From positions 189,028,947-189,092,946 of the forward strand of contig NC_135783.1 of NCBI RefSeq assembly GCF_051106095.1: DNA of 64,000 nt, written 5' to 3'. Within the stretch, counting starts at the first letter, position 1, and each line of letters opens with the position of its first letter. Source of the DNA: Pogona vitticeps (lineage: Eukaryota > Chordata > Lepidosauria > Squamata > Agamidae). Both the position numbers and the translations under genes were made by a program. This document shows positions 46,945-59,349 of the stretch, in pieces. The notes below the pieces were generated by a model. That model saw nothing but the letters and a program-made list of their open reading frames with translations. It searched no databases and was not told the DNA's origin.

Positions 46945-47290
46945 TATCATTCACACTTGTTGAAAAACAGCCATAACAATTGCTTTGTGTGAGAAGTGTT
47001 TAACTGCCAGAAAAAAACACAGCTTCCTGTAAATTGTGTTTTCAGCCTCTGAGATTTCTCCTTGCATGGTATCACTTTGCGAATGGTAGTGAGCACAAGA
47101 GGGTATCCTGTAGACCATCTTGATTGCTGCCACTGGTGTTGTCAGCAGTCATGCTGCCTTTTATTATGGGAAGCTGGACATACTTTTTCCTGCTGGCAAC
47201 ATCATTTCCTGGCATTTTGAACCATGGCTATAGACGCCCACTATCCCACATTCATAAACCAGAGGGCTAAAAAAAAAGAATTGAATTAAA
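46945..47290 (+). repeat. unclassified interspersed repeat
   Basis: Its left part matches 36983-37060 (attcacacttgttgaaaaac) and its right part matches 2590-2760 (cttggcattttgaa, cataaaccag, agaattgaatt). It therefore links both fragments as pieces of one repeat family of at least 350 bp. No terminal repeats or coding motif; class unknown. Confidence 0.55.
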
Positions 47291-48330
47291 AGGACTGCAG
47301 TAGCCTCCTATGATCTTTTAAACTCAATAAAAGATTATGGCTATGAGCAGTAAAGTTCTGGGTCCTGTATATTTTACCTGAACGTCTTTTTCAAAACCTA
47401 GTTTAACAACATAGAGTGTTGCTGGATCAAATCAGAAGCTCATCCTCTACAGCTTTCTCTTCTTATTTTGGCCATCAAGATGCCTTTAATAATTCCATAA
47501 GCAGAATGTGAGTGCAACAGCACCTTCAAACTATATATCAAACATGATACTGGTGCTATATACCAAAATGATATGATATTGGCATCATTCACCAGTTTGG
47601 CTTATGGCTTCTTTAATAAATGTGGCCACTTCTCTCACCCTTAATGCAGACCATTTATGAATAAACCAAACAGCATCATTCCCAATATAGATGCTTTGAT
47701 ACCCCATGCTTTGATCCTTAAGCTTTGAAAACAGATCTTCCTATCTAGCAAACCACGTATCCAGTGCTTCTTACTCATAACAATTCCTAGTTTGGGGCAA
47801 TTTTTACAGTTACATACATGACATAATTATGCCCCAACAGTCTTGCACAAAAATGGTCAATTTTGCAGGAAAATGTCTCTGCCAATGCAAGAACTCTGTG
47901 AAGAGTTTGAGAAAATAGCCTTACCATTCTTGCTGGCAAGGAGAAGCAAGTTCTTTGTCCTTGTATACAAGCAATACTCAAGTAGGATTTTCCAATCCCT
48001 AGTTCAAGTGGAGAAGGCAGAGGGAATGAAAATATTCAGCTTCTCTGTCATTTCACCACCTGCTTTATCCCTTATTTCACTCCATTGTTGTACAATGGCA
48101 TAACTGCCTCCCAAGCTAGTTTTATGCTTCCAGTATATTTAAATAATTCTTCATTTTTATCTTGATGTTATGAGATGCTTTGGACCCTTTGTGAGGAAGG
48201 GTGGACTAGAAATGAAATAATTAATTATAATTTCATCTGCATTTTCTCTGTGCTTCCTTTTTTATGTCCTTTCATGGGCAAAATGGCAAAACTTCCAATT
48301 TCTGAAGGCAACCTTCTATTTTCTTTTTTG
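47291..48330. other. non-coding stretch, no recognised feature
   Basis: AT-rich. A patch at 48175-48200 (atgctttggaccctttgtga) resembles the 3' end of an L2 LINE but is too short to call. Confidence 0.35.
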
Positions 48331-48712
48331 TTCCTGTTATGTGCTGTCAAGTTGCTTCCAACATACGCCAACTTCATGAATGAGTGACCTCCAAAATCTC
48401 CTTTCCTCAACAGCCGCTCTCAGCTCTTTCAAACTGAAGGCTATGGCTTTCTTTATGGAATCAATTCATCTCATATTTTCTCTTTTCCCGCTGTCTTCAA
48501 CCTTTTCCAGCATGATTGTCTTTTTCAGATAATCTTGCCTTCTCATAATGTGTCCCGCAAAAGACAGCATTCATTTCATAATTTTTGCCTGCAGACCTGG
48601 CTCAGGCTTAATTTGTTGTAGGACCTACCTTGTCTTTCTGGCAGTCCAGGGTATTTGCAAAACTCTCCTCTTTTCTTGTATGTGTCTGCAAAAATCTCTC
48701 ACTTTGACTTGG
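48331..48712 (-). mobile_element. BovB-like (RTE clade) LINE, 3'-end fragment
   Basis: The minus strand, although frame-broken, matches the familiar C-terminal region of BovB-type ORF2: words corresponding to TIMLEKVEDSGK, MRWIDSIKKA and ELRAAVEERRFWRS can be read between 48520 and 48385, and the upstream part (48712-48560) corresponds to KTRKVLQQIKPEPGLQAKI. The protein end is followed by non-coding 3' sequence. It is a 5'-truncated old copy. BovB is the LINE whose tail Sauria SINEs share, which fits a squamate genome. Confidence 0.6.
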
Positions 48713-49592
48713 TTGTATTTCTTTGACTTGGTTGTATTTCTTCAAAAGTAATGTACACTTTCTTCCCATCCTTCTTTCATATGAAGCAGCAAGCCTTTGT
48801 TTTCTCCACCCACCATTTAAATTTGTACGCATTTCGTATGCTTTTTCCTAATCTGCACACTTACATACACATTTTACACACTGCATAAAGAATTTCTCCA
48901 ATAGATCTTGGTGCTTTCTTCCCCCAACTGCACACATTGTAGCCATTCACATTTTAAAATAGGATTTTTTTGTGTGTATATTTCATTTATCTGCAATATC
49001 TTGGAAGCCTTGCAAATTGATAAATTCTCAATGTGAATTGTTGTTTCCTCTTGTGAAAGACCAAGAAAGTGTAAAGAAGAAGAAGAAGAACATGCTACTT
49101 TCACTGAACTTGTTGAATTATTTTCCATCCCCATGTTCTTGACATTACTTGTTAACCAGGCTGGTGACTCTTGGACTTTGTGTTCCTTCTCCTCATCTAG
49201 GATATAAATTCTACACTAGTAATAGAGCCTCTATTACTTCAGTTTTAAATAAAACTCAACCATTTTGGAGATGTTTGCCCTCTTGACTTTCCATTCACCT
49301 TCCTTTTTGCCAAATCCTGTGTTTTAGAGAAGTTTTTTTCTTTGGAAGTCAAATATGGCTATGTTGGAATTTCTTAACACATCCACAGATATCTGATAGT
49401 ACTATGGTCATTGTTTCCAATCAGTTAGACAGCTCTTACATAGATCTGGGTCAGTACCATTTAGGGCTAAAGACAGGGTTATCTCCACTTTGGGAGTTCA
49501 GAGATAGAAACACTCTATTCAGCTTAATTTGATTTGGACCTATCCCATATGAATTATTTTCCAAACCAGGGGAAAAAGCTGGCTTGCTTGTC
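48713..49592. other. AT-rich non-coding sequence
   Basis: No gene or repeat ends identified. A 17-base direct duplication (tttgacttggttgtatt) lies at about 48704-48739. Confidence 0.35.
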
Positions 49593-49600
49593 CTGTAGCC

Positions 49601-49736
49601 CAATGGTCCCCAACCTTGGGCCTCCAGATGTTCTTGGACTTGAACTCCCAGAAATCCCAGCCAGCAGAGGTGGTGGTGAAGGCTTCTGGGAGATGTAGAC
49701 CAAGAACATATGGAGGCCAAAGGTTGGAGATCACTG
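49601..49736. mobile_element. palindromic hAT MITE with perfect target duplication
   Basis: Ends caatggtccccaaccttggg and aaaggttggagatcactg. Arms pair as in the 24561-24695 copy (cctccagatgttcttgga with ccaagaacatatggagg). The octamer ctgtagcc flanks both sides exactly (49593-49600 and 49737-49744), which proves element borders and an 8-bp duplicating (hAT-type) transposase. Confidence 0.9.
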
Positions 49737-49744
49737 CTGTAGCC

Positions 49745-50737
49745 CATTCTGCAACTCGAAAACATGTTGTACTCCCAGTAACATATTCAGATACATATTA
49801 AGCCTGAATACGCAGTAAATTATGAGGAGCGTTTGAATACCTTCCACTTTTATTTGATCCAAATCATTTATCTTGCAAATATCAGCTGGTTTGCTTCTAA
49901 CTGATTTGTAGTTCAACTAGTTCATCTGATTCTATTAATATTCAAATATTTAAAGTATTTATTTGTCCAAATAGTGTGGGGGGGGGAACCAACATGAAAA
50001 CGAGGAACATAAAGGGCTCTAACCTGGGAGGGGTTGAAATTCAGTGACATCAATATTGCTTGAACTTCAGTGTGCAGGAAAAGCTTCATCAAATTATTTC
50101 CTGTCCTTTCATCCTCTCATCACCAAGAACCATGAAATTTAGTCCCTGTTCACGATGCTACTGTGACCTACTCCAATCAAATTCTGCATGATGGCAAATT
50201 TTAAATATGCAGTGGCACTCAATCCAATGGATTCAGATCTGCATTTGCCTAAAAGCAAAGAAGAAAAATTCTTCTGTCCACACTCACCAACCTCATGGAA
50301 ATTCAAGTGATGTCACAACAATCTCTCTGTATTCACTGTAACATGGTACCTTTGCAAAATGGCTACCAATCATTTCCACAAAAGAATTTCTCCATTCTTG
50401 GGATTTCCAGGAGAACTTGAGCTTTACATTAACATGAGTCATCAATGCGCTCCTCCTTTGCACTTCCTGGTTTCCAGGGCATCTATCTATAACTAGGGTT
50501 TCCAGAAGAGCTTAGGCTTTTCATTTGTGCTTGAACTACCAAACTCTTTCAGCTCTGAGCTTACTAGTTCTGATTTCCAAGTGAGTGTTTTTTTAAAAAA
50601 AGCAGTTCTCTTTTTTTTTTTTTTTAACTTCTGAAGAGCCAAAACAATATTTGGTGCTTTGGAGACCCTGATTCTATTGAATGCTGCTTCCTCACATTGC
50701 TTCCTAACTGTTTAGAAACTAACAAATGCTCCTGCAT
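49745..50737. other. non-coding stretch, no recognised feature
   Basis: Contains G, A and T runs (49978-49987, 50592-50625). No gene or repeat identified. Confidence 0.35.
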
Positions 50738-50995
50738 CATGGTAGTTCTGGGTTTTTTCGGGTTCTTTGGCCATGTTCTGAAGATTGTTCTTCCTGATGT
50801 TTTGCCAGTCTCTGTGGCCGGCATCTTCAGAGGACTGGAGTAGGAACTCGCGTTAGAACAGGGTCCATCTCTTATGCCTGGCAAGAGACTGGTGAAAAAT
50901 CAGGAAGAACAATCTTCAGAACATGGCCAAAGAACCCGAAAAACCCACAACAACCATCATATCCCAACCGTGAAAGCCTTCGAGAATACATTGCT
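50738..50995. mobile_element. palindromic DNA-transposon-like repeat, long form
   Basis: Arms of about 70 bases: ttcgggttctttggccatgt and tctgaagattgttcttcctg on the left pair with caggaagaacaatcttcaga and acatggccaaagaacccgaa on the right. The centre holds cagtctctgtggccggcatc. The outer sequence accgtgaaagccttcgagaa is kept only at the right. It is a longer version of the 27437-27555 repeat, which retains only the arms. Superfamily not determined. Confidence 0.75.
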
Positions 50996-52751
50996 CCTGC
51001 TTCCCTTTGGATGCTAAATAATTTTTGAATCCAAAGCACATCCCTAATCCCCATAAAATTGCCAGTTTCCATTTGTCTGAAACCTACTCAGTGGTGATGC
51101 CAATAAATAAGTTCCTTTGCTGCTACCCTACTCTGGTAGCCATTGGAAGGCAGTAGCATAATCACCAAGATTGGGAACCATGTCTTCTTGTACCCACAGT
51201 AGCACTCATTCTGACCAACAATAGAGAGATATCTGGTTGATTATTTAGCTGTTCTGGAACATAATATGCTGACTGACCTTTATATATGCAGATGTTTAGT
51301 TACTTCTCTGAGAAGAAAATAACTTAGTGGGGAGAAAGGACTGAATTCTTAATGTAGCTGAGCATTTTGGCTTAAAAATTACCAAATCAGGTAAGTATTA
51401 CTAACTTGGATGGCATTGCTAATTTAATCCATAACAACATGGAGGTTAATGGGGATTTGGAGAAGAAAGGTGTTTAAAAAAAAAAAACTAGACTACTCTG
51501 CAAAGTCATCTACAGAGAACTGCCTCAGCTTGACCTTACAAATGTTCTGGAAGCACAGATTATGTTTATTTAAGCACACTGCTAATTGAGTTTTATAGAA
51601 CACAATGTTTCAGTTTATTTGGTTCAAAGATTTTAATAGGTGCACTCATTTTATGTATGTTATTACATTGGTTATAAGCTGCCATTTAGTAAATACCTAA
51701 ATAGGTTGACTAAAGCTTTTTAAAAGAATGGATGAAAGAGGATGATAAACCTGTGGCAATGTGGTTGGATAAGGAAGTTAGACTTTTATATCTTAGTTTT
51801 GTCATCCAAGATTACTTTGGAACTCAAAGGACATGGTAGAGTTTTTTGGGGGTTTTTTGGGTGTGTGTGTGTGGTTTTTTAATGAGTAATCTAAATGAAT
51901 GTAAACGAAGTAAAACACTGGCAGCTTTAGATCAAAGGCAGAAAGAAAGCAGGGAAGTTTCTTAACTAAATCTCTGAGGGACCAACCAGAGTTTATTCAA
52001 ATAATCAGAACAAAAGTTACATAATTTCACATCTTGATTTTCCCCTCTGAATTTAGCTTGAACAGAAGAACCCAGTGTGAGTGGCAAGCTATTGTAATTA
52101 ATGGGTTAATATGGTATCAGGCAGAGGGCTAATGTTTTTGACATTACGGCAGCCTCTCTAGTACCTTGTGAAAACTTTCCCGATAAGTCTTGAGCCAAAG
52201 AGGAAATGCCATCAAAGGGACTCTGAACACTTTGATGGGCCCAAGAGACACAGTCCTTAAACAGTTATTCAGTTTCTCACTGATTGGTAATTCAGAAGAA
52301 GCAGCAGGTTAATACTTTCTCTCAAAGAAGAATGAATTAGAGATGGGTGACTTAAGATTAATTTCAAAAGCAATCAGCTGGGAATTGGACTTCAGAGAAC
52401 TCTGGTTATTGAAGAGAGGAAGAAAGGGACTGGAGGATGCTGATTCCCATTGTGTCCAGAAATGGATAACATGTTATCCCTCTCATTAAAGAGAAGGCTA
52501 AGGCTTGTGTTTCAAGTTTACCAAATCACCTTTCTGTTGTGGTTCAAGGAGAAACTAAAACAAATACCGATCAATAATGTTTTGTCTCCTGAACATATTG
52601 GGGTGGTTGTCTTGATGAGTACAGATAGAAAAGAAATTCACACAAATTCTTTTTTTTAAATTAAATTTTCCCATACATGGTCCACAGGATTTCTACTGCA
52701 AGGGGTTGCGTTTCAGCTTCCTGTTCTGGGGAGGAAACTGTATACAACAGA

Positions 52752-52753
<2 letters not shown>
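50996..52753. other. AT-rich non-coding sequence
   Basis: No gene or classifiable repeat recognised. Confidence 0.4.
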
Positions 52754-52827
<74 letters not shown>

Positions 52828-52828
52828 T
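52754..52828. repeat. compound microsatellite (TC)n(TG)n
   Basis: About 23 TC units followed by about 14 TG units. Open frames through it encode Ser-Leu/Cys-Val or Arg-Glu/Thr-His runs only. Confidence 0.95.
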
Positions 52829-52892
52829 CCCTTATGTGGACTTTTACTCAGTTGAATGGGCAAAGCTAAAACTGCATTGCCCCCCAACCCTG

Positions 52893-53642
52893 GAATAAAG
52901 AGGTGAGACAGATAATATGGGTTAAAACATGGGCCACACTTTATTGACTGAAAATTCAAATCAGCCATCCTTTGGCAAAAAGAGGGGGCCTGCTGTAGTG
53001 CGGAAACAGGTAAATCACAGAGGTATCAAAAAACCCTTAATCAACAAATGGGAGAGTCCCCGGCCCCAGGTTCTCCCAGTCTTAAAGACAGCAGGAACCC
53101 AGCCAGCCGCTAATAAACACCCGCAGACCTCAAGCCATCTTTAGTTGATGACTGTTGGTCCGGAAGTGGCCCCGCGCATCTTCCCCCCCATCATGGTAAT
53201 TGCACGATCTGCAGTGCTGGGAGATCCGGTGCACTGCTAGCTCACCTGATCTTACAGTGGGACTCACCAGAAAATACCTGTTTTTAATACACTACCCGCC
53301 CATGTGACTGGAATGTCCACCCAAATTGCCAACGCCCTGTTCCAGTGTGGGATAGGTGAAAAATCCCCCCCATCCAAAGGCCAATTAGGATGAAGGTCAA
53401 AAATTCCTATCCGGTCCCATAGGTGACCAGAAAGCTCACACTAGAATTAGGATGGGTGAGTGGGTGCCCGAAAAAGAAGAGGGTGGCTTGAGGACGAATG
53501 CCCCTTAAGAAACCTGACATTGCCCCTCGCTCTTTAGACCTCTCAAGAGACCCTCAAGGTCTCGTGTTATCCGGGGGTGGGAGGCAAAGAGCCGGCTGTG
53601 CTGCGCGAAGCCTTTCTGTCTTTGCAGTGGGCGCAGCGTTTG
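52893..53642 (-). mobile_element. solo terminal unit of a related Ngaro element
   Basis: It aligns with the B2-spacer-A2 unit of the full element: acatgggccacactttattg, cctgctgtagtgcgg, acactacccgcc, gttccagtgtgggataggtg, aggatgaaggtcaaaaattc and the right end in an A-like segment. Identity is clearly lower than between the paired repeats of the full copy, so it is an older or different subfamily. No gag, RT, recombinase or hydrolase sequence is present. The right boundary is approximate. Confidence 0.82.
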
Positions 53643-54288
53643 AAAAATGTACATAAACATTTCAGTCAATCAGTAAAATGTATAAAATTGCATATATTAG
53701 AAAAAGTTATTTGAAAAGGATGATTGTTCATAGGCCTTCATTGTTTAGTTCTGATCACTATTGTCATCTTCTTCTTCATCATCAGCACCTCCATCATCCA
53801 TCATAACAATTGATTCTTAGCTCATCGCAGAAATTGCTTAGTAATCAATCAGTAAAATGTACCAAGGAGTTGTGTTTCTTTTTCTAAAGGCTGAAGAGTC
53901 GTACCTGTGATAAATCTGTATATAAAATGAGCTATGCTTTAAAACTGAATAATTCAAAACAGAAGCTCAGTAAAACATCAGGCAAACATTTTAGCAAAGG
54001 AGTCACATTGCCATATATGTTCCTTTGTAAGCCATTTAGAGTAGTGGTTTGCCTCTAGATGGGTGGGATACAAGTCTAATATAAAGTCTTATATGTTTGA
54101 GGAAATTTATTTCATCCATGAAGTAGTTCCACTGTTAAGGGTCTCACAACCATCAAAGGTCTTGCCTAGACTGCCATCTTCTAATCTGTAGCAGCAGTAA
54201 TTAAATAAGGGCCCTTTTCCACTCACCTTTCTGTGAGAATTTGCTGTCCTCCATCTACCTGAGTTTTACAGCACAGATAGCTCTGAAA
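53643..54288. other. non-coding stretch, no recognised feature
   Basis: AT-rich. No gene or repeat ends recognised. Confidence 0.4.
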
Positions 54289-54400
54289 CAGGGAGGGGAA
54301 CCTGAGGCCCTACAGATAGTAATCCACTACAGCTCCCATCATCCCCAAACATTGGCTAGGCTAGATAAAGCTGTTGGATCTACAGTCCAACAACTGCTCT
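54289..54400. mobile_element. palindromic hAT MITE, truncated
   Basis: It starts cagggaggggaacctgaggc and contains actacagctcccatcatccc and acagtccaacaactg, words of a common reptile hAT MITE. The complementary right terminus is missing. Confidence 0.55.
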
Positions 54401-54433
54401 TATCAGTCAATGGAACTCTGTATTGGTCAGAAG

Positions 54434-54661
54434 TAGAGATGGGCATAAATCAGAAAAGTATTGATTCATTTTAATTCGTAATTCATCAAGTTTGACAAAT
54501 CACAAATTATGAATTTATGATTTTTTTCCCTGACAAATTGACCTGGCTTGGGGAATCCCAATCTTCACCAGACTTGGAGGGATTGTAGAGGAGAGTCAAA
54601 GGAAGCTTCCCCATAATATCCAGGTGCCTTGGGGGCTATTTTATAGCCAAATAAATCTATA
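54434..54661. mobile_element. hAT-like MITE, TAGAGATGG group, right end altered
   Basis: It begins tagagatgggcataaatcag. Flanking octamers gtcagaag (54426-54433) and gccagaag (54662-54669) match at 7 of 8. The interior shares agagtcaaaggaagcttccc with the 4.2-kb copy. The right terminus no longer mirrors the left. Confidence 0.65.
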
Positions 54662-54669
54662 GCCAGAAG

Positions 54670-55030
54670 CTGCTGGAGATATTTCAGCAATGATAAACTA
54701 CAGTACCTGTTCCTAGTGCCAAATAGTAACTCACATTGGAATTCTATTCTTGTTCATCTATGAGTAAGCAGTATGGAACTCAGTGGGGCTCACTTCTGAG
54801 CAAACATGTACACAATTGCGCTTTTAAGGCCTTTAAGGCATGAGTTGGTACACTATGAAGGATACCTGCAGGGGCTCATTCACGCACAGCAACTCTAGTT
54901 TACTCCAGTACACTTATATACCAATAGGATTCTGGCCATTGTACCTTTAGAAGTCTAAAAAGTGAAGCAAATCCTGTTTAAAACAGTTGAGCTTAGAATG
55001 AGGTCCAAAATATACTATAGGAACCTAGGC

Positions 55031-55065
<35 letters not shown>

Positions 55066-55847
55066 ATACTCAAGATGCATTTCAGCTAAATTCAGCTAAA
55101 TTTCTTAGGGAAAATATTCTGTAAGATAGTCATCAGAATGGGAACAGCCTTCTGCTATCTGCTTCACCTCGGAAAGACATAATGGAAAAGAGTGTCAAAA
55201 AGCACAGGCAAGTTGATAATAGAAGCAAGCACTTCAAGTTAATATTCTCCAAACAGTCAAGGGCAAAAGAGAAAGAATTGTTACTTTTGGCAAGAATAAA
55301 GTCTACCCATAATTCCTTGTAGCTCTCCTCCTCTAACAGGTCTACATGCAATTTCTAAACAAACATTATCGCCATCTATCACTATTCCTTACTATCTCTA
55401 ACCTGTCATCTCTGGACAACAAGTTTATCCCAATTTACAATATGCTGAACTTTACTTTCCCAGGTACTAAACTATGGAACACTGAAGAAATATAAAAAGC
55501 CAAAGCCAAGATTAAACCAAAGGATTTATCCTTCCATTTTCATACCAGGAAGCTTTAAAACAGTCAATAGGAGTGTGGTGAAATAAAAACTGTAAAACAT
55601 GCTTGCTTCATTTTTATGGTTACCTCATGTATGCTTCATACATCCAAGCCCAGTTAATAAAACTAAATGGTCTGATTTAAAGCCCCAGTTTAAGCACAGG
55701 ATCAGTATGGGTTTGAGGCCTAACCTCCATATATTCGTGTCTGAAATGGATGCCTGTAAGAAAATTGAGGTGCCCTAGCACTAGCCTATGGGAGCTGCGC
55801 AGCAGGAGACATATCTGTCACTAAGATACCATAGGATGCAGTGTGTG
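54670..55847. other. non-coding stretch with a 30-base poly-A
   Basis: An uninterrupted A run lies at 55032-55061. No gene recognised; no clear SINE or processed-copy body precedes the A run. Confidence 0.4.
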
Positions 55848-55885
55848 TGGATATTTCCTTCATTGCAACTTTGAAATATAACCAT

Positions 55886-56423
55886 ACAGTGGGGTCTCTA
55901 CTTAAGAACGTCCCTACTTAAGAACAATCCAACTTAAGAACAGCTCCATTTGCTAAATTTTGCTCCTACTTGAGAACAGAAATCCAAGATAAGAACAGGA
56001 AAAAAACCTTTCCTGCTCTTTTTTTAACCTTAGGTCATCTTAGGTTAAAAAAAAATTCTCCCCCTAGTGGTAGAGTACGTATTAACCAGCTTTGCATTAG
56101 TTCCTATGGGAACTAATGCTTCAATGTACGAACGCACCTCTACATAACAAAAAAACAGCCAGAACGGATTAATTGGTTTTCAGTTCATTCCTATGGGAAA
56201 TTTTGCTTCAACTTAAGAACGCTTCAACTTAAGAACACCATTCCAAAACGGATTAAGTTCTTAAGTAGAGGTTCCACTGTAGTTTCTATGGACGGAAAAG
56301 AGCAGATACGGATTAAATGGTTTTCAATGCATTCCTATGGGAAATGCAGATTCAACATAAGAACTTTTCAACTTGAGAACCACCTTCCAATACAGATTAA
56401 GTTCTTAAGTAGAGACCCCACTG
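55886..56423. mobile_element. nested TA-flanked MITE with duplicated right end
   Basis: It starts cagtggggtctctacttaag and ends cttaagtagagaccccactg, perfect inverted ends, with TA at 55884-55885 and 56424-56425. A second copy of the right end (cttaagtagaggttccactg) lies inside at about 56260-56279, so the right terminal ~130 bp is present twice (about 56161-56280 and 56290-56423). Short words ttaagaac recur throughout. No transposase. Related in style to 19278-20530. Confidence 0.8.
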
Positions 56424-56466
56424 TATATATTAGAATTTGGTCATTGTATAAAGATAGCCAGTGTAA

Positions 56467-56818
56467 AGGTAAAGGTAAAGGTTCCCCTTGACAATTTTTG
56501 TCCAGTCGTGTCTGACTCTAGGGGGCGGCGCTCATCCCGCTCTTCAAGCCATAGAGCCAGCGTTTTTGTCCGAAGACAATCTTTCCGTGGTCACATGGCC
56601 AGTGTGATTTAAACACGGAACGCTGTTTACCTTCCCACCGAGGTGGTCCCTATTTATCTACTCGCATTTGCATGCTTTCGAACCGCTAGGTTGGCGGGAG
56701 CTGGGACAAGCGACGGGTGCTCATTCCGTTGCGTGGATTCGATCTTACGACTGCCGGATCTTCTGACCCTGCAGCACAGGCTTCAGCGGTTTAGCCCACA
56801 GCGCCACCACGTCCCTTC
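56467..56818 (-). mobile_element. Sauria-type SINE with target duplication
   Basis: Minus-strand copy: it starts gggacgtggtggcgctgtgg (A box) and holds agatcgaatccacgc (B box), ccaacctagcggttcgaaag, and the BovB-like gagtcagacacgactggac before the (aaggtaaaggta) tail. The direct repeat ccagtgtaa at 56458-56466 and 56819-56827 is its target duplication. Better preserved than the 2.8-kb copy, so younger. Confidence 0.9.
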
Positions 56819-56932
56819 CCAGTGTAACGTCCCCACAATTCCTCGGAATTGCATTACACTGGCTATCTCTATATAATGACCAAATCCTAATTCATATGGT
56901 TATATTTCAAAGTTTCAATGAGGGAAATCTCC

Positions 56933-58415
56933 ACATGTGTCTACTGCCAGTTGACCTCAAAAAAGCGACTGCTGTAGGCATGTGAAGTTGACAACAGCCT
57001 TGGAAATGCTGGCTCCAGAATTCCCATTGGAATTGCTCCTGAGACAAAAGGTAGGCACTTCAAGTCAAGGATTTCATGGCTACTTTCTAAAGACAAACAA
57101 ACACATAGGGGAGGGCAGGGGTAGAGAAGAAGGGAACTCACATCCCAAACATGATTTCCAGTCCATTTTACAGGGACAATTCAAAATGCCAGGATCTCCC
57201 AATAAAGCCTCAAATGGCCCAATATTATCTTTTTCCAAATAAACCATCTTGCCAAGAGAGGTGCCATTGGTGCAGACAAGAGACAGGGCATTTTTAGAAG
57301 TAGTGCTTTGGGTGTAGAACCCCCCAAAAATGGTTGGATCGTATTTTTCTCTCCTGTGTTTGAACTGGACAGTTTTTATTTTGTACTTTGCTTTCACTGG
57401 GCTAATTTTAATGCTCTCTTGTATAAATTATATGGCCTGAAACAGTGGTCTCTACTGGAGTCTCCTTTGGGGGCTGAAGGTGGTATCTCAATTTTTATAT
57501 AAATGAGTCAAATAAAGAAACAAGGAATATATGTTGGAAAAATTAAAGAAGAGAGGGGAAAGACAAAATACTGTGGCATTTTAAAGATATATTTCAATAC
57601 AAGCTTATGGGGATCAAATCTTCAGACATCAGGGGTCTTCTTTATGCCTCTGAAGAAGTGAATTTTGATTCACTAAAGCTTATAATGGAATAAATTTGTT
57701 AGTTTTGAAAGTATTTAAATTTTTCTTCTTTCTTCCCCCCCCCCCTTTCTCCTCTTTAAATTTGCTGACATGGTGAGATAGACTGACATACCAATCTCTT
57801 CAGAAGCGTTATTTCATGCAGAAAAACATTGCATTTGAATGTTGTGCAAAACACCATATAACATCTGTGCTAACACCTTGGCATTGAAGTCCTGTATGGC
57901 TGATGGTCCATGCTGAACTCCTTTTGCAAAGAAAAAAACGTGTGAGTGACTTAATGCTTCTGTTATCTGCTGGCAGACCAGTGTCCATCAGTAACGATCA
58001 AAGTGGCCAGCTTCTGTGCAGCAGCACTAGTCTGCAGGCGAGAAATGGTGCCTTAATCCTGTAGATATATACATGTATGTATGCATATATGAATATGTAC
58101 GAACTGGGGGTAGGGGGTATGCTCCTAACAATTATTTGTGGAATTTGTTTCCCTAAGAGTCTGCAGCACATAATGTATATTATAGCTGTATTGATTCTGT
58201 TTATTCTTGTGCGGTTGTTCTGTGTTATTTACATCTGATCTGCTGATCATAAGAAAGTATTATTATGTTGCGCAAAACACAATGTTTTTAATGCAAAACC
58301 CTTTTTCACACAAATCCAAGTGTGTTTTGGAAATGTTTCTGCTTCATCTTTGGAAAATGCGTATATAGTTACCCATGCCAAGCAGCAAATGAAAAAGAAG
58401 AACTACTCCATAAAG
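56933..58415. other. non-coding stretch, no recognised feature
   Basis: Contains a C run (57737-57747). Overlapping short frames on both strands at 56980-57400 show no conserved motif. No gene called. Confidence 0.35.
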
Positions 58416-58526
58416 CAGAGGTTCCTCAACCATGGGTCTCTGGCCATATTGGACTCTAAGTCCCAGAATCCATGACCATTGGCCAGATTGGCTGTGCCTT
58501 ACAGGGTTAAAGATTGAGAACCACTA
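58416..58526. mobile_element. short hAT-like MITE
   Basis: Left end cagaggttcctcaacc and right end ggttaaagattgagaaccac are imperfect inverted forms of the CAGTGGTTCTCAACC hAT terminus. The interior holds actctaagtcccagaatcca. No clear target duplication. Confidence 0.6.
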
Positions 58527-58716
58527 TTGCAGGGAAAGCCCAAAGGGTTCAGTAAATGGAAAAAAAAGAGTACATATATGGTACGCAATAAAGAGACTCA
58601 GTGGAGCCAGAAATCAGGGCAATATGCTGAAAATTGCCAAGATTGAGGAAAGAAATATTAGGCAGTCAATGGGGGTGTTGAACCTGGAGTCCTCAGATAG
58701 AAACATGTCCACTTCT

Positions 58717-59340
<624 letters not shown>

Positions 59341-59349
59341 TCATCCAAG

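Larger units (their letters stand above)
55848..56932. mobile_element. palindromic MITE split by two later insertions
   Basis: The left arm is in two pieces (55848-55885 and 56426-56466); the right arm is 56854-56932. Joined, the 79-base left arm is the imperfect reverse complement of the right arm: actttgaaatataaccata pairs with tatggttatatttcaaagt, and aagatagccagtgtaa pairs with ttacactggctatctct. A TA-flanked MITE and a Sauria SINE interrupt it. Apart from these it would be about 190 bp. Confidence 0.8.

Noticed and set aside
49081-49090. Short gaagaagaagaa tract as a possible CRISPR-like or regulatory repeat
   Set aside because: Only a few trinucleotide units; ordinary simple sequence. 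No direct-repeat/spacer structure exists anywhere in the window.
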